Shown here in pieces: positions 22,080-34,031 of a stretch of DNA of 64,000 nucleotides. The first letter of the stretch is position 1, and the number at the start of each line of letters is the position of its first letter. Made by a program: the position numbers and the translations under genes. The notes under the pieces are model-generated. The model was not told where the DNA came from. It saw nothing but the letters and a program-made list of their open reading frames with translations, and did not search any database. Source of the DNA: Craterostigma plantagineum (lineage: Eukaryota; Streptophyta; Magnoliopsida; Lamiales; Linderniaceae); assembly GCA_027422505.1 (NCBI GenBank), contig JAPQWV010000654.1, positions 1 to 64,000 on the forward strand. Reading direction: 5' to 3'.

Positions 22080-23151
22080 ATGGTAACCATACTCACACCT
22101 CATTCCTTCAAATTCAAGAACACCCTTCTTCTTCTTCCATCAATTAGTCCCAGACAAAGTCATGGTGTTACGCCCATATGCTGCTGCAATCTAAGGAAGC
22201 AAACCCATCGATCAGTTCAAGAAACCCATTCTTACAAGAACACAAGTTGGGTCTCAAATGTGCAGCAGGGACTAACGGCACTTGCCATCTCTTTGGCCCT
22301 CAATTTTTCGCTCCCTGTTTTGACAGACTGCGCATTAGCCTCCGAATTCGATGTTCTCAACGAGGGCCCGCCGAAAGATTCGTACGTCGTCGATGACGCC
22401 GGCGTTCTTAGCAGGGTTACGAGGTCTGACTTGAAGAGGTTGTTGTCTGATTTGGAGTCGAGGAAAGGTTACCACATCAATGTTGTCACCGTGCGGAAAC
22501 TCACTGTAAGCTCAAACTCTTTCTAGCAGTAGTGTCCCTCCTTGAAACTTCCGTTGTACATGTAAAGATGTTAACTTTGGCCAACTGTATGAAGTTTGCT
22601 CGATGTAAAGATGTTTACTTTTTTTTTTCCGGGTCGAAAGAGCAAAGCAGATGCATTTGAGTACGCCGACCAAGTTTTGGAGAAATGGTATCCAACCATT
22701 GAGGAAGGGAACAACAAAGGCATAGTTGTTCTTATTACCTCTCAGAAAGAAGGCGCAATTACAGGTGGCCCTGAGTTTGTCAAAGCTGTAGGTGATGCCA
22801 TTCTTGATGCCACTGTCTCGGAGAATCTACCAGGTTAGTAGACATATTACAACGACGTCAAAATATGTCGTGAAAATTTTGGCTGGTCTTAAATTCCCTG
22901 CAGTTCTAGCAACAGAAGAAAAATACAATGAAGCAGTGTTTAGTTCCGCCAAGCGCCTTGCGGACGCCATCGATGGCCTGCCCGATCCTGGCGGTCCGAA
23001 AGCTAAAGACAACAAAAGAGAGTCTAACTTCAAAACTCGAGAGGAGACCGACGAAAAACGAGGCCAGTTTACTCTTGTAGTTGGAGGTTTGCTAGTGATT
23101 GCTTTCGTGGTTCCTATGGCTCAGTATTATGCATATGTCTCCAAGAAATAA
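22080..23151 (+). CDS. TLP18.3: Thylakoid lumen TPM-domain protein TLP18.3
   Basis: Three exons join in frame: 22080-22505, 22641-22833 and 22904-23151. The protein begins with a chloroplast transit peptide and a hydrophobic lumen-targeting segment (LTALAISLALNFSLPVL). The TPM domain follows, with YVVDDAGVLSRVTRSDLKRLL, HINVVTVRKLT, ADQVLEKWYPT, NNKGIVVLITSQKEGAITGGPEF. The C-terminus has a membrane anchor (FTLVVGGLLVIAFVVPMAQYY) and ends YVSKK. It matches the plant UPF0603/At1g54780 family, which contributes to photosystem II repair and D1 turnover. The plastid location and length fit the family. No frame breaks are visible. Confidence 0.92.
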
Positions 23152-23407
23152 CCGAATGATTTCATTATATAAGAGTAAAGATGTTCTGTTCCCTGACTGA
23201 TCATATGCAGCAGTTTTCACTATAGAATAGATGCCATCTTTCTCATTGTCTGTTACTTCACATGACAGGCACTTCAATTCCTGTAAAAAAAGAACTTTTT
23301 TGCGTAGTTTTTGGTGGCAATGTGAGTTATTCGAAATCCATGGATTCGGTGTTATAAGGATCAGGATTCGATTTACAGACAAGAATTGCGAGCAAGAGGC
23401 TCGTTTC

Positions 23408-24920
23408 TTAAAATCGTAGTTTGAGTAAAAACGGCATCTTGTCTGCAAATGGTGGATCCGAGTATTTCCCTGTAAGAATCTGCGTTGCCACGTATTGGTT
23501 TGCAGCCTCAGTGTAATGAATCCCGTCCCAGTTCACATACTCCGTCGTATCATTACAACCTTTCGCCGTCACGGAGCTTCCATCGATAACTTTCGCCTGC
23601 CCACAGACGATTCTACTGTCGTAATTCAGCGGAGGTCCTCCATATCCACAGCAAGCCATTAATGGCTGCTCAAACCCTATAAGTGAAGTGAGATTAGATC
23701 GAACGCTTTAGATTAGATGCTCTGTAAGTAGAAGAATACGCTTCTCACCATAACGCGAATAGTTAGCTATGAGATTCGACTTGATGGCGTAGATGTCGAC
23801 GTACGTGACATTACCATCTTGAAACTGCCCCTGCAGTTTCTTACACAAGGCATGAAGTTGCAGGTTGAAAAGCTTCGCAGCTTGGTTGTGGAGGCTTACG
23901 CATCCAAGCTCGTCGAGCTTCGAAGGATCACTGCCAAATTTTGCAATATTCTGAGGCAAGCAACCTAAAGGCCCAGTGTTGTGAATCCAGAAATTCCTCG
24001 CCCCTTGATCGTGTAACTTCTGCACATTGAATTAAATCAGATCATCGATTGATATATTCGTTGGATATTATCACGAGGTATATATACAGACCTGAATGCC
24101 GTTTTCGAATTCTGTAAGAACGGTTGGGATCGAAGCGAGGATTTGATCGAACGTCTTGGAGTAGAAAGCGCCGGCGATGTCGTTCTGGCCTATGTCGAAC
24201 ATGTAAAGAGCGCTTTGGAAGTAATCTTGGGCCGGGATAAACCTGTCGTATTTTCTCGCTGATCCTCGCCCAGAAAAAAAGAAAGCGTGAAAAACGCAGT
24301 AGTTTTCGAACTCTACAGCTCTTGTTTGAAGACAACACGGTACTAGGAAAGGAAGATCAAGAAAGGGAAGGGAGAAAAAGCACACTTACTTTTCGCCTGG
24401 ATTTCTTGAACTCTTGCCTTGAACCTCAGAAACTGAGAAACTTGAATCCCAAAGGAAAATGGGCTCACGGACGAAGCAGTGGCTGGTAGAATGGTCGAGC
24501 CAGCGGCAGCAAAGTTGCACCCACGTCTGAAAATCGGCGCACCGACCGAGTCCAGGTAAGAGTTCAGAAATGGCAAGTCCATTTCATCCACTGTTCAGTC
24601 GGTTACATTACATCAGCCCAGAAAGACAAAAAAAAAACACTCGAGCCAATGGTAATAAAACTCAAGTTCAAGAACGATCTTTTACTTAAGAAATCGTTGA
24701 TTAGGCGCCCATCGGAGAACCTCCCTGACGGTTTTTGGAAGTAAGTCTGGCCGTAAGGTGGCTCGATGGTTTCGAAGCCTGCTGCTATACGAGCGCCCGT
24801 GTCTGAATTTGAATCGCCGAAGTTGAAAACTGCTGGAAAGTTGAAGCCTATGGATTTGCAGGAGAGTGGAAGAAGGCAGGCGATGATGAGGAGGAAGAGC
24901 TTTGAATCCATGTCCTTCAT
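23408..24920 (-). CDS. GDSL esterase/lipase, secreted
   Basis: This is a five-exon gene: 24920-24686, 24590-24390, 24258-24092, 24019-23749 and 23676-23408. All introns are GT-AG and all phases match. A signal peptide (about residues 5-25, LFLLIIACLLPLSC) is followed by block I VFNFGDSNSDTG with the catalytic serine. The oxyanion-hole block FAAAGST, the block-III region FDIGQNDIAG and the block-V WDGIHYTEAANQ with the Asp-His pair come after. The exon pattern and the motif HNTGPLGCLPQ match the plant GDSL enzymes related to At1g54790/At3g05180. These are secreted hydrolases acting on acyl or acetyl esters. The substrate is not predictable from sequence. Confidence 0.92.
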
Positions 24921-25200
24921 CTCAATGTGTAAGAATCGAGTCTGATCTGAGTCTAAACCTTTAAGGGATTGCTTGGTTAGGTACTACTATACTTGTCATG
25001 TGCACTCAAAGTTATCTTCTTGCACCTTATCATATTTGCAATGCAAGCATAGGCATACTTTTATTCCGTTTGTTGCACTTTTTGTTAGTTGTCAAGTTCT
25101 TGTCTGGTTTTACAATTGGGTGGATCTGATTTACTATTCCAACATATTTTACTGGTCTTATTCAACCTTAATGAAAGAATTAACATTCGCTTAAACTTTG

Positions 25201-26270
25201 TTATTGCAGCCTTAGTTTCTTCAACTCATTGAACCTCTCCACGTCAAAATTCTCCAGCGCCATCAACCTTCTCTGCTTCGCTAGGAACCTGCTGTGGTAG
25301 AACCCTTCGAAAGATGGCTCCTTTGAAGTTCTCAGAAAGAAGGCATATCCGCACAGAAAGTACAGAGACGTAACGTAGAAACAGATGGGCTCCATCACGT
25401 CCCAAGAAAGTTCCCAAAACGTTAGCCTCATGAACGCCGCCGTTTGGAAGAAGAGAGCGGCGAGACCCAACCACAGCTCGCGCCGTACTAGGTTGTCTGC
25501 TCTGGTGTCTATAGCCAATTTCGTCTTCTCCATCTCTTCAAACTGTTGGGCGATTCTTGGATCTCTGTTGTTGTAGTGTGGCAGCGAAGGTGGTGGGATT
25601 AGGCCTTTGATGGCTTTCAAGATCTGAAGGGAGAAAGAAAGGGGACAGTAAGCATGTGAGAAAAAAGACTGCAATGGAATCATTGAGAAAAAAGGACCAA
25701 CCTTTGCAGGCTTGAGGTACACCATGTTCTTGAGAACGATCACCGTCCCATATTGTTCGAGCATTTCTGCAAACTCCAAACCCTGTTCGAAACTAGCGCA
25801 GTCTTCTGAGCAGATTTTTAAGAACTCGTCGTAGCCAACGCATTCTTTCTCAATCTGATTCAGTTTTTCCTTAATCAGCTCAAGCTGTGAAACCTTCAGT
25901 ACCTTCACTGCTTCTTTCAAACCCACCATTTCTTCGTAGGCCGGATTTGTCAGCCCTTATGGAGTTTCAAGTTATCATCTCGGAGTTTTTCTAGTAGATT
26001 ATCAGCACCGATGGTGGCGAGATAAGTGGGCTGAATGTCAGGTGGCTTCTCGCGGCGGAGATATCGCCGGAAATGGAATATTCCATCGGCGGAGTCTGGG
26101 GGGAGGTGTTTGAAGGGTGGTGGAGAAGGAGATTGATGATCGCATGCGGCGGAGAAGCGGCAGTCATAGGCCGTTGACGGCGGCGTGCGGTGGTTGATGA
26201 TTGTTCTTGATGGGACGGCGAAGGGTAGTCGGGCTACTAAGGTTTTCTTTAACGCCGCCGCCGCCGCCAT
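25201..26270 (-). CDS. MCU: Mitochondrial calcium uniporter (MCU family)
   Basis: Two exons: 26270-25702 and 25623-25201. The first carries a presequence rich in Ala, Arg and Pro and the matrix domain (GFAEMLEQYGTVIVLKNMVYLKP-like segment). The second encodes a coiled coil and two membrane helices separated by the selectivity-filter loop WDVMEPICFY, the MCU signature (W-D-x-M-E-P). A C-terminal coiled coil ends FNELKKLRLQ. MCU proteins form the calcium channel of the inner mitochondrial membrane. An apparent one-base loss in a G run near 25958 separates DNLKLHKG from LTNPAYEEM. The sequence is otherwise continuous, so this is probably an error. The exon-exon join (KPAK to ILKAIKG) is in phase. 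Confidence 0.92.
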
Positions 26271-27296
26271 GTGATTGTGATTTGATATTTTTTATTTAGG
26301 AAGAAAAAAAATATGGATGGAATTATAACGTTAGTCTTGGGTTTTGAATGTGGTTGATTTTACGGTATAACCGAGGATGAGAGTTGAATTGAGTCATGAA
26401 TGGGGAGATGTTCATGGAGAAGAGACGATAATGTTATATATATAAGACCAGTCGCCATACATATATATTATATATATATATTATATATATTTTAATCTTT
26501 TAATTTTTTTTGTCATTATCACTATCGTATTTTATGCTCTCGTGATTTAGGGCAGCGTAATTTCACGGAGTGTGCTTTACAAGGTGACACTTGGTAGGCC
26601 ACAAAATCAAGGGAAGAGTTAATCTTCGCCGTCGATACATAATTATAGGCTTCATCGTGCGGAGATTTAAACAAGGAGTCTATGATGACTTTGATCTTTG
26701 AATGGTAACGTCGGCGGCTACTATTAATGCATGTAATGAAGAAAAAACGTCTCGCCGCGTAACTTATGAAAAATGCGATTAGTGAAGCCTACGAATGGAC
26801 GCAAACCTCTTTGAGCAAACAAACCACGTACGAAATACGTCGCAATGAGGTGATGCCATTATTGATTAAAGCTTTGAATTTGATGCCTTATCTTGGAATT
26901 GATTTCATTCTTGTAAGCACACTCCTAAAAAACCATTAGAATAACATTGTTTTGATTGATTTAAAGGAAGGATAAAGCACTAACGTTAGCTGAGGGCTTT
27001 TGGAGTGACCAAGAATGCCTCATATTGTCTACCATCCATGGATTCGTCTTGTTAAAGGATTCGATTATCTCCTCCACCAAGAGGTGATCGGTGTCTATCT
27101 ACACACGAGCTAACAACCATATATATATATATATATTCGATTATATCTCGTACCAAGGTGTCCATTCGAATCGAACACTGCCATGGATATTCTTTCTTAC
27201 CTTAAGGATGATCAATGTCCTATCCCAGCCATCCTTGTACAATCTAAGTTACTTTCATTTGTTTATATAAAATTAAGAAAACGAATTGACAACAAT
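26271..27296. other. MCU promoter and AT-repeat spacer
   Basis: This gene-free kilobase lies between MCU and tRNA-Asp. It contains AT-dinucleotide tracts at about 26457-26491 and 27119-27137. No coding potential was seen. Confidence 0.5.
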
Positions 27297-27368
27297 GTCG
27301 TTGTAGTATAGTGGTAAGTATTCCCGCCTGTCACGCGGGTGACCCGGGTTCGATCCCCGGCAACGGCG
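27297..27368 (+). tRNA. tRNA-Asp (anticodon GTC)
   Basis: This 72-nt sequence folds as a complete cloverleaf. The acceptor stem GTCGTTG pairs with CAACGGC, the D-arm has TAGTGGTAAGTA, and the anticodon loop is CTGTCAC with GTC. The T-arm GGTTCGATCC is followed by discriminator G. A run of six T at 27374-27379 would end RNA polymerase III transcription. CCA is not encoded, as usual for nuclear genes. Confidence 0.97.
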
Positions 27369-28173
27369 TTATCTTTTTTCCGTCTTGAATTTTTAATGGG
27401 CTTGGGCCGAATATAATTAAGTTGGGCCATGTAAAAAGAATTGGCCCAATTTTCTATAGAATTTTTGTAGGCCTGGGCCGAACACGACAATAGGCTAATT
27501 AAGGGAATCTCTTTACTTTATCTTTTTCCTTTTTTTTTTTTAAAAAAAAATCCTATAGAACAAATTCGTTTGTTTCACAAGCTATCAAATTCAAATTATT
27601 TTTAACAATTGGGTATTCGAAATTGAAGCACTGATCTGAGATGCATGTTATGCTGGAATGAGGATTTTGAATGGAATGTATTTTAGTGTCTTTGCTTGAT
27701 TTAATAATATTGTGAGAGCAAGACTATGGCATTCTTCTACTCAAGTCTTTTACGTAATTATCCCTCAACTAGACTGCGCAAGCGTAAGTGTGACGCAACT
27801 CAAAATCCACTCCAGGGGCAAATTCGTCTAAATGTGTTTGCTTACCGCGTTCTCCCCAGAAAAGGCGGCCTCATTGAATCCCCGAAACACCCCCGACATG
27901 ACTTCAAGAAACAAACCTTCGTATAGGATAGAAAGGTAATTACAACCATTAAGCGTAAATAATAAAAAAAAAGTGAAAATGAAATGGAACAGAAGTGTGA
28001 TCGTGTGGTGGCTCTGCCAAAAAAGGCCCAAGTGAGAGAAAAAGTTTCACGTTGCCGGACTTTAAACCATCTATTCACCGGAATTGAGGAACTCAATTCA
28101 CGTCCGCTTCGTAATTTTTAAGGCTCTCTCGTAAATAATTCACTGCTCCATTTTAGTGGTTTGATCCGTGCAA
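27369..28173. other. Spacer after tRNA-Asp, CRWN1 promoter
   Basis: It contains the tRNA terminator, GGCCCA-type motifs (27405-27480), a T/A tract near 27530-27550 and the CRWN1 5' flank. No gene was recognised. Confidence 0.4.
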
Positions 28174-31100
28174 ATGTTTACGCCTCAGAAGATGTGGTCT
28201 CGGCCGCCGAAAAGGAAGGATGGGTCGAATTCTGTGCCTGACCCTAACACGGTCGGACCGAGCGACAGGGTTTTGGGAGAAGAATCTTTGGTTGATAGGG
28301 TTTCGAAGCTCGAAAACGAGGTGAGTTGATATGTTTAATTTTGGGCTTTTTTTTTTGTTCGAAGTTTAGGATGTTCGGGGTGTTGTGCGGTGGAATTAGA
28401 TGGGTGAAGTTTTTCTTTCTATGGTGGTGCGTCAGGTGTGCACTTGTGAGAACTGTACTTTCGAGTTGGCTGATTGGGCATGATAGATCCACTGAGGTGT
28501 CGTTGGAATTTTGAGTAAATCTGAATGGTGGGATTGTTTGAGTTAGTTAGTTGGTCGGTGGAGTATTGTAATTGTTGATATATGTTGAAAAAGGATAGGG
28601 AAGAAGTGAAGAATGTATATTTTTCTCTGTGTTATTTAAATAACAAATCATTTTGGTCAACCAAATGTTATGTATAGGACCATCTTGTATACCTCTTTTT
28701 TTTTTTTTAAAGCAATTTCCATTTTGCGCGCCCCCTATCCTTTTTCACCTTAACCAGATAATATATTTTTTAAGGTTTGTTTGACAAGTTTCAAGTGTGT
28801 TTGGATTAGTTGCCCTAAATTTACGTCTTATAAAAAATTGGATCGTTCAGGATTTTCAAATTAAGCAGCATAGTGACTGAAACTGGGAGTATATCAGAAG
28901 TTACATATCTCAATTTCTGTTGTAAGTTTTAAGGAATGTTTGTGGGGAAAATTATGAGTTTGATTTATGATGTACGTGGATCTTACTAGTGTTAAGGAGT
29001 AAGGTGGTGTAGAGGACTCTTGCTTATATCCCTTTATGAGACTGTTCTTGCATGAATGAGTAGTATCACCTACTACTGTAGTTTTGGAATATTTCTATTG
29101 TACGTGTTTGCATAAAATTCGTCTGAAGACATTTTAGGTTTTCTGATTAAACATATGTAATGAAATGAAGCTTTTGATATTAAGAACTGCAGCATTGTTT
29201 TGGGTGGCATCTGACTTTTGATTTCAACAACAGATTTTGTTGCTAATACAGTTTTTTAGCAGTTTAATTGTGACTTTTGCGTTCGTATATTTTTTATCTG
29301 GTGGTGATTCTTTACCAAACCCATCCTTCACGCAGCTCTTTGAGTATCAGTACAATATGGGCCTTCTCCTGATTGAGAAGAAGGATTGGAACTTGAAGTT
29401 TGAAGAACTCACACAAGCTTTAGAAGATGCAACATATGCTCTGAAAAGTGAACAAGCAGATCATGCAAGTGCTATTTCTGAAGTGGAGAAGCGTGAAGAA
29501 AATTTAAGGAAGGCACTGGGTGTTGAAAGACAGTGCGTGATTGATGTAAGATAAGATCTGTACTTTGGTATTTTATGAATTTTCTTGGATTTTTCGTTCC
29601 ATTGATTATGGATGGTTTCGTTCGTTGCACGACATACGATATAATTTTCACTTTTTCATGGAGAGTAGTATGAATCTTGTTCCATATGTTCGTGATATAA
29701 TCTCATGAAGCAACTTATAACTGTAAGCCTCATGCTATTTTTAGCGCGTAGATCTAGTAGCTTGCGAGCTAATAAGTTGATAGAACATCATATACATTAG
29801 TCACTTGTCCAAAATTTCTAACCACAAAATAGATTCTCCTGATGTTTCTAATTGATAAGACTGTGTATTCGCTGAAAGCTTTCCTTGTGTGAAGGTTGAA
29901 AAGTTACTAGGATGATTGGCTTTATTTTTTTTTTTTTTTTATACTCACTGTGGTGGAAAGTTACTGCCTTCCTTGGCTTACACAGCTTGAGAAAGCATTA
30001 CGTGAGATGCGCGCGGAACAAGCTGAAGTCAAGTTTAATGCTGATTCAAAACTGGCAGAGGCCAATGCTTTAGTTACTAGTGTTGAAGAAAAATCTCTTG
30101 AGGTCGAATCCAAGTTCCATGCAGCTGATGCCAAACTTGCTGAGGTCAGTAGGAAGAGCTCAGAACTTGAAAGAAAATTTCAAGAGCTCGAGAGCCAAGA
30201 GAATGTCCTTCGAAGAGAGCGATCCTTGTTCTCAACTGAGTATGCATAAAATGTTATATTTACCGTAGGCCGTATCTTAGTTTGTATTTCGGAAGTTTGA
30301 TTCCTAAAGTTGAAATCCTTTACCCATTTTTTCGCTATATTTTATCAGGCGCGAAGCTCATGACGCCGCTCTATCTAAACAGAGGGAGGAGTTACATGAG
30401 TGGGAACAGAGATTGAAGGAAGCAGAGGAGAGGTTGGCTGATGGTAGAACATTGTTGAATCAAAGAGAGGAAAGGGCTAATGATGACGATAAGCTTTTGA
30501 AGCAAAAGCAGCATGATCTTGTGGAGTTAGAAAAGAAGATCAATATGGCAAATGTTAGCTGTAAGAACAAGGAAGATGATATAAACAGTAGGCTGGCAAA
30601 TGTCTCTCTGAAGGAGAAGGCAAGTATTTTTTTTTTTACATTTGGTGGAGATAGGTTTTATTCTGTAACAGATAACATTTTCTAAAATCCATTTTTCGCG
30701 GCAGGAAGCGGATAGTTTCCAGAAAAGCTTGGAGGAGAAGCATAAGAAGCTATTGGAATGGGAGGAAAAGTTGAACACGAGAGAAAAAGTTAGTTCATTG
30801 TTGTTCTGGATTGTTGTTCTAAATCTACTACTTGTCATGCATTTCATCTATAGCTTAATTTTCATGTTGGCCAATTTATTCACAATCTTCATTATATGCA
30901 GTTGGAGATGCAGAAATTGTTGGATGAGCATAAAGTTGTTCTGGCTGAAAAGCAAGAAGCGTTTGAGAAGGAGATAGATGAGAAGAGAAAGCTTCAAGAG
31001 GAAGAGTTGAAAAATAAGGTGGCTGAGATTGCGAATAAGGAAATTGAAATCACACACATGGAAGAAAAAGTTGCTAGACGAGAACAGGCTGTTGAAAAGA

Positions 31101-33499
31101 AACTCGAAAAAACGAGGGAGAAAGAGAAAGAAGTCGACCTAAAGTCAAAAGCCTTGAAGGAAAGAGAAAAGTCCTTGAAAGCTGAGGAAAGGAGCTTAGA
31201 GAATGATAAAATACAAATTCTTGCCGAAAAGGAGGAGTTACTCAATTTGAAGACCGAACTTGAGAACCTCAAGTCTGATTCTGAAAAACTGCAGATGAAA
31301 ATAAATGAAGAGAGAGAAAAATTAAAAATTACTGAAGAGGAAAGGATGGAACTAGCACGCCTACAAACAGAGTTGAAACACGAGATCGAGAAATATGGGG
31401 TTCAAAGTGAGCTACTTATGAAGGAAGCTGATGATTTGAAACAAGAAAAGGAACGGTTTGAGAAAGAATGGGAAGAGCTCGATGATAAAAGAGCCGGACT
31501 GAAGAAAGAACTAGAAGATATTTTAGAACAGAAAAAACTTGTTGAAAAACAAATGCAGTACGAAGATAAAAGATTACAGAACGAGAAGGAGGAAACACAG
31601 AAATACGTGCAGAGGGAATTAGAAGCTCTTAAATTGGAAAAGGAGACAATTGCAGATAACCTGGAGCATGAAAGGAAAGTAATGGCTGAACAGTTCCAGA
31701 GTGAGAAAAGTAAACTGCTTCATGATCTTGACATGCAAAAACAAGAACTAGAGGCAGAAATGCGAATAAAGCAAGCAGAGACCGAGAGTCGTTTGCGTGA
31801 GAGAGAAACCTCATTTGAGGAAGAAAGAGAGAAGGAACTTAACAACATCAACTTTTTGAGGGATGTGGCTGGGAGGGAGATGGAAGAGATGAAGCTGGAA
31901 AGAACTCGAATCGAGAAAGAGAAACTAGAAATCTCATTGAATAAGCAGCATGTGGAGGAACAGCAAAATGAGTTGAAAAAAGACATTGAGGAGCTGGTAA
32001 GCTTGAGCCAGAAATTGAAAGATCAGAGGGAACACTTCATCAAGGAAAGAGAAAGATTCATTGCATTTGCCGAAAACCAGAAAAGCTGTACAACTTGTGG
32101 GGATTCAATACGTGAGTTTATGCTGTCTGATCTCCATCCTTTAACTGAACTGAAAAGCCTTGAGGCACCTCCTCTGCCAATAGTGGCTGAGAATTATTTG
32201 AAGGAAGTTGGAGAAACGTCTGAGAGGGCTCATAATGAAACTTCCCTTGTTGGTACCATTGGAAAATCTCCCGATGGAGGTGGAACTATGTCTTGGCTCC
32301 GGAAATGTACCTCAAAGATATTAAAATTCTCACCTGGGAAGAAACTCGAACTTAATGATGCCCCAGATCATCCTACTCGGGCGTCAGCAGAAACACTACA
32401 TGATCAAAGGGAGCTAGCCCAATCTATACAAGTTGCAAGTTATGCTTTAGGTATCCAAGATGGTTGCATTAGTGAGAATCAAGATGTTATAGCCCTATCA
32501 GGTGATCAAGATCAAACTACTGTTGCTGAGGATTCGTCAAATTCTGACTTGGGACCAACCAGAAGGGGCAAGCCTAGGAAAGGTCGAACTAGGCAAGGAA
32601 AGGCTGTGAATGCTGGTTCTGAACAGGAGAATAAAATCCAGTACAATAATGGTGATATGGAGAATCATGTCGATACAAACGAGGAAAGCTTAGCGGAATC
32701 TGATATACCCAAAACACGGAAAGCTAAGAGAAAGCGAACAAATGCAAATGAATCTATTGCGACTGCTTCTGACAATCTGACTGGAGACAATCATGATAGC
32801 AACATTGAAGTTCATCAACCAAAGAGAAGACAAAGACTGTTGCAGCCGAACAAACCTTTGTTCAGAAACGATACAACCTCAGGAACCACATTAAGTAAGG
32901 TTATTTTATTGGCTGATGTACCTCCAATTTACTTTCCCTTTTTCTATTTCCATTACATTTTAAATCCTTATGGGTTCATACAATTTTCTTCTCAGACCTG
33001 TTGGTCCCGTTGCAAATGGAACTAGAGGGAGGAAGGGCAAGGAGAAAGAAGCAGCTACACGCTCCAAAAAAGTAAGGGTGCAGAAGATGAGCCTTTAATA
33101 AGGACTGGCGATTTTTCTGCTGACAGTCCTGTGAGTACTCTCTCTCGCCCCCTCTCTCTCCCCTCAGACACTAGTATTTCGATATGATGCTGTGCATGAG
33201 CAATTTGGCGGTCTATCAGATTTGGGAGAATATTTTTTATTCCTTTCAAACTTTTTCTCAGCGAGTTCAAAATCTATAGCTAACAGACTTGTGTATCTTT
33301 TCTTCCATCATTACAGCTAAAAGATTCCACGGGTAATGTGGATTTGAGTGAGGCGGGGAATGGAACACCACAAGATACCAGAGAAGGTGGTGAAGAATTC
33401 AATAGTGAGGCCCTTGGTGAAGATGATGATGTAGAGGAGGTTGAACATCCTGGTGAAGTTTCCATTGGAAAGAAGCTTTGGACCTTTCTGACAACATGA
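28174..33499 (+). CDS. CRWN1: CRWN1-like nuclear lamina coiled-coil protein (NMCP1/LINC1)
   Basis: Plant lamina-like protein that shapes the nucleus and organises chromatin at the nuclear periphery. Eight exons: 28174-28320, 29336-29545, 29986-30239, 30349-30619, 30705-30788, 30902-32894, 32996-33130 and 33317-33499. The N-terminus is [15 protein letters not shown]. The conserved coiled coil begins [18 protein letters not shown] and continues for about 700 residues. It is followed by [28 protein letters not shown], basic nuclear-localisation stretches (PKRRQ, RYNLR region) and the terminal signature [13 protein letters not shown]. The intron after 30619 has a GC donor in perfect consensus (AAG/GCAAGT). 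Two apparent one-base losses, near 32832 (CAAAG) and near 33073 (GTAAGGG), break the C-terminal frame. After allowing for them the remaining exons are in phase. Confidence 0.93.
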
Positions 33500-34031
33500 G
33501 AAGAAAGTATCCCTAACTCTGTGTTGAAGCCCCCAATTCTTATGTTCTTTTTTGTTGGTATGGTAATGGACTTCTTGTTTGATCTTGTTTCGATTCGTCG
33601 TGTTGTGTGTATCACTAGTTTATAATTTGCAAGATTACAAACGTTAGACGAAGATTTCTCAAGGTGGGGGAGTTGAATGCCAGTCTTCTCTGCCTATTCT
33701 GCTAGGTTCGTTGAGTGTTTAGTGTATTTTTCCACTCTTTGAAGAAGCTACTTGTATTTCGATTCCAATTTATTATCATTGTATTGCATAATTATTTTCT
33801 TACCGGAGTAATCTCATCTCAACAAGTCCTACAACTTGAGCACTGCCCATTTGCCCTAAAACCAAGTCGATCCACACATAAGCGCAAGAACTTCACGGTC
33901 TAACGGAATATGTCAAAACTATAGAGCATTCAAGCATGCTCACCATAAACATGAAATGGTTATTACATTACAGTGAACTTCGATTCATCATAAAATTCCT
34001 TACCTCGGAGAAGAACATAGTGCTACATGAA
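33500..34031. other. Convergent 3' ends of CRWN1 and ZCCHC8-like genes
   Basis: About 530 bp between two stop codons facing each other. It should hold both 3' UTRs. No additional feature was recognised. Confidence 0.5.
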
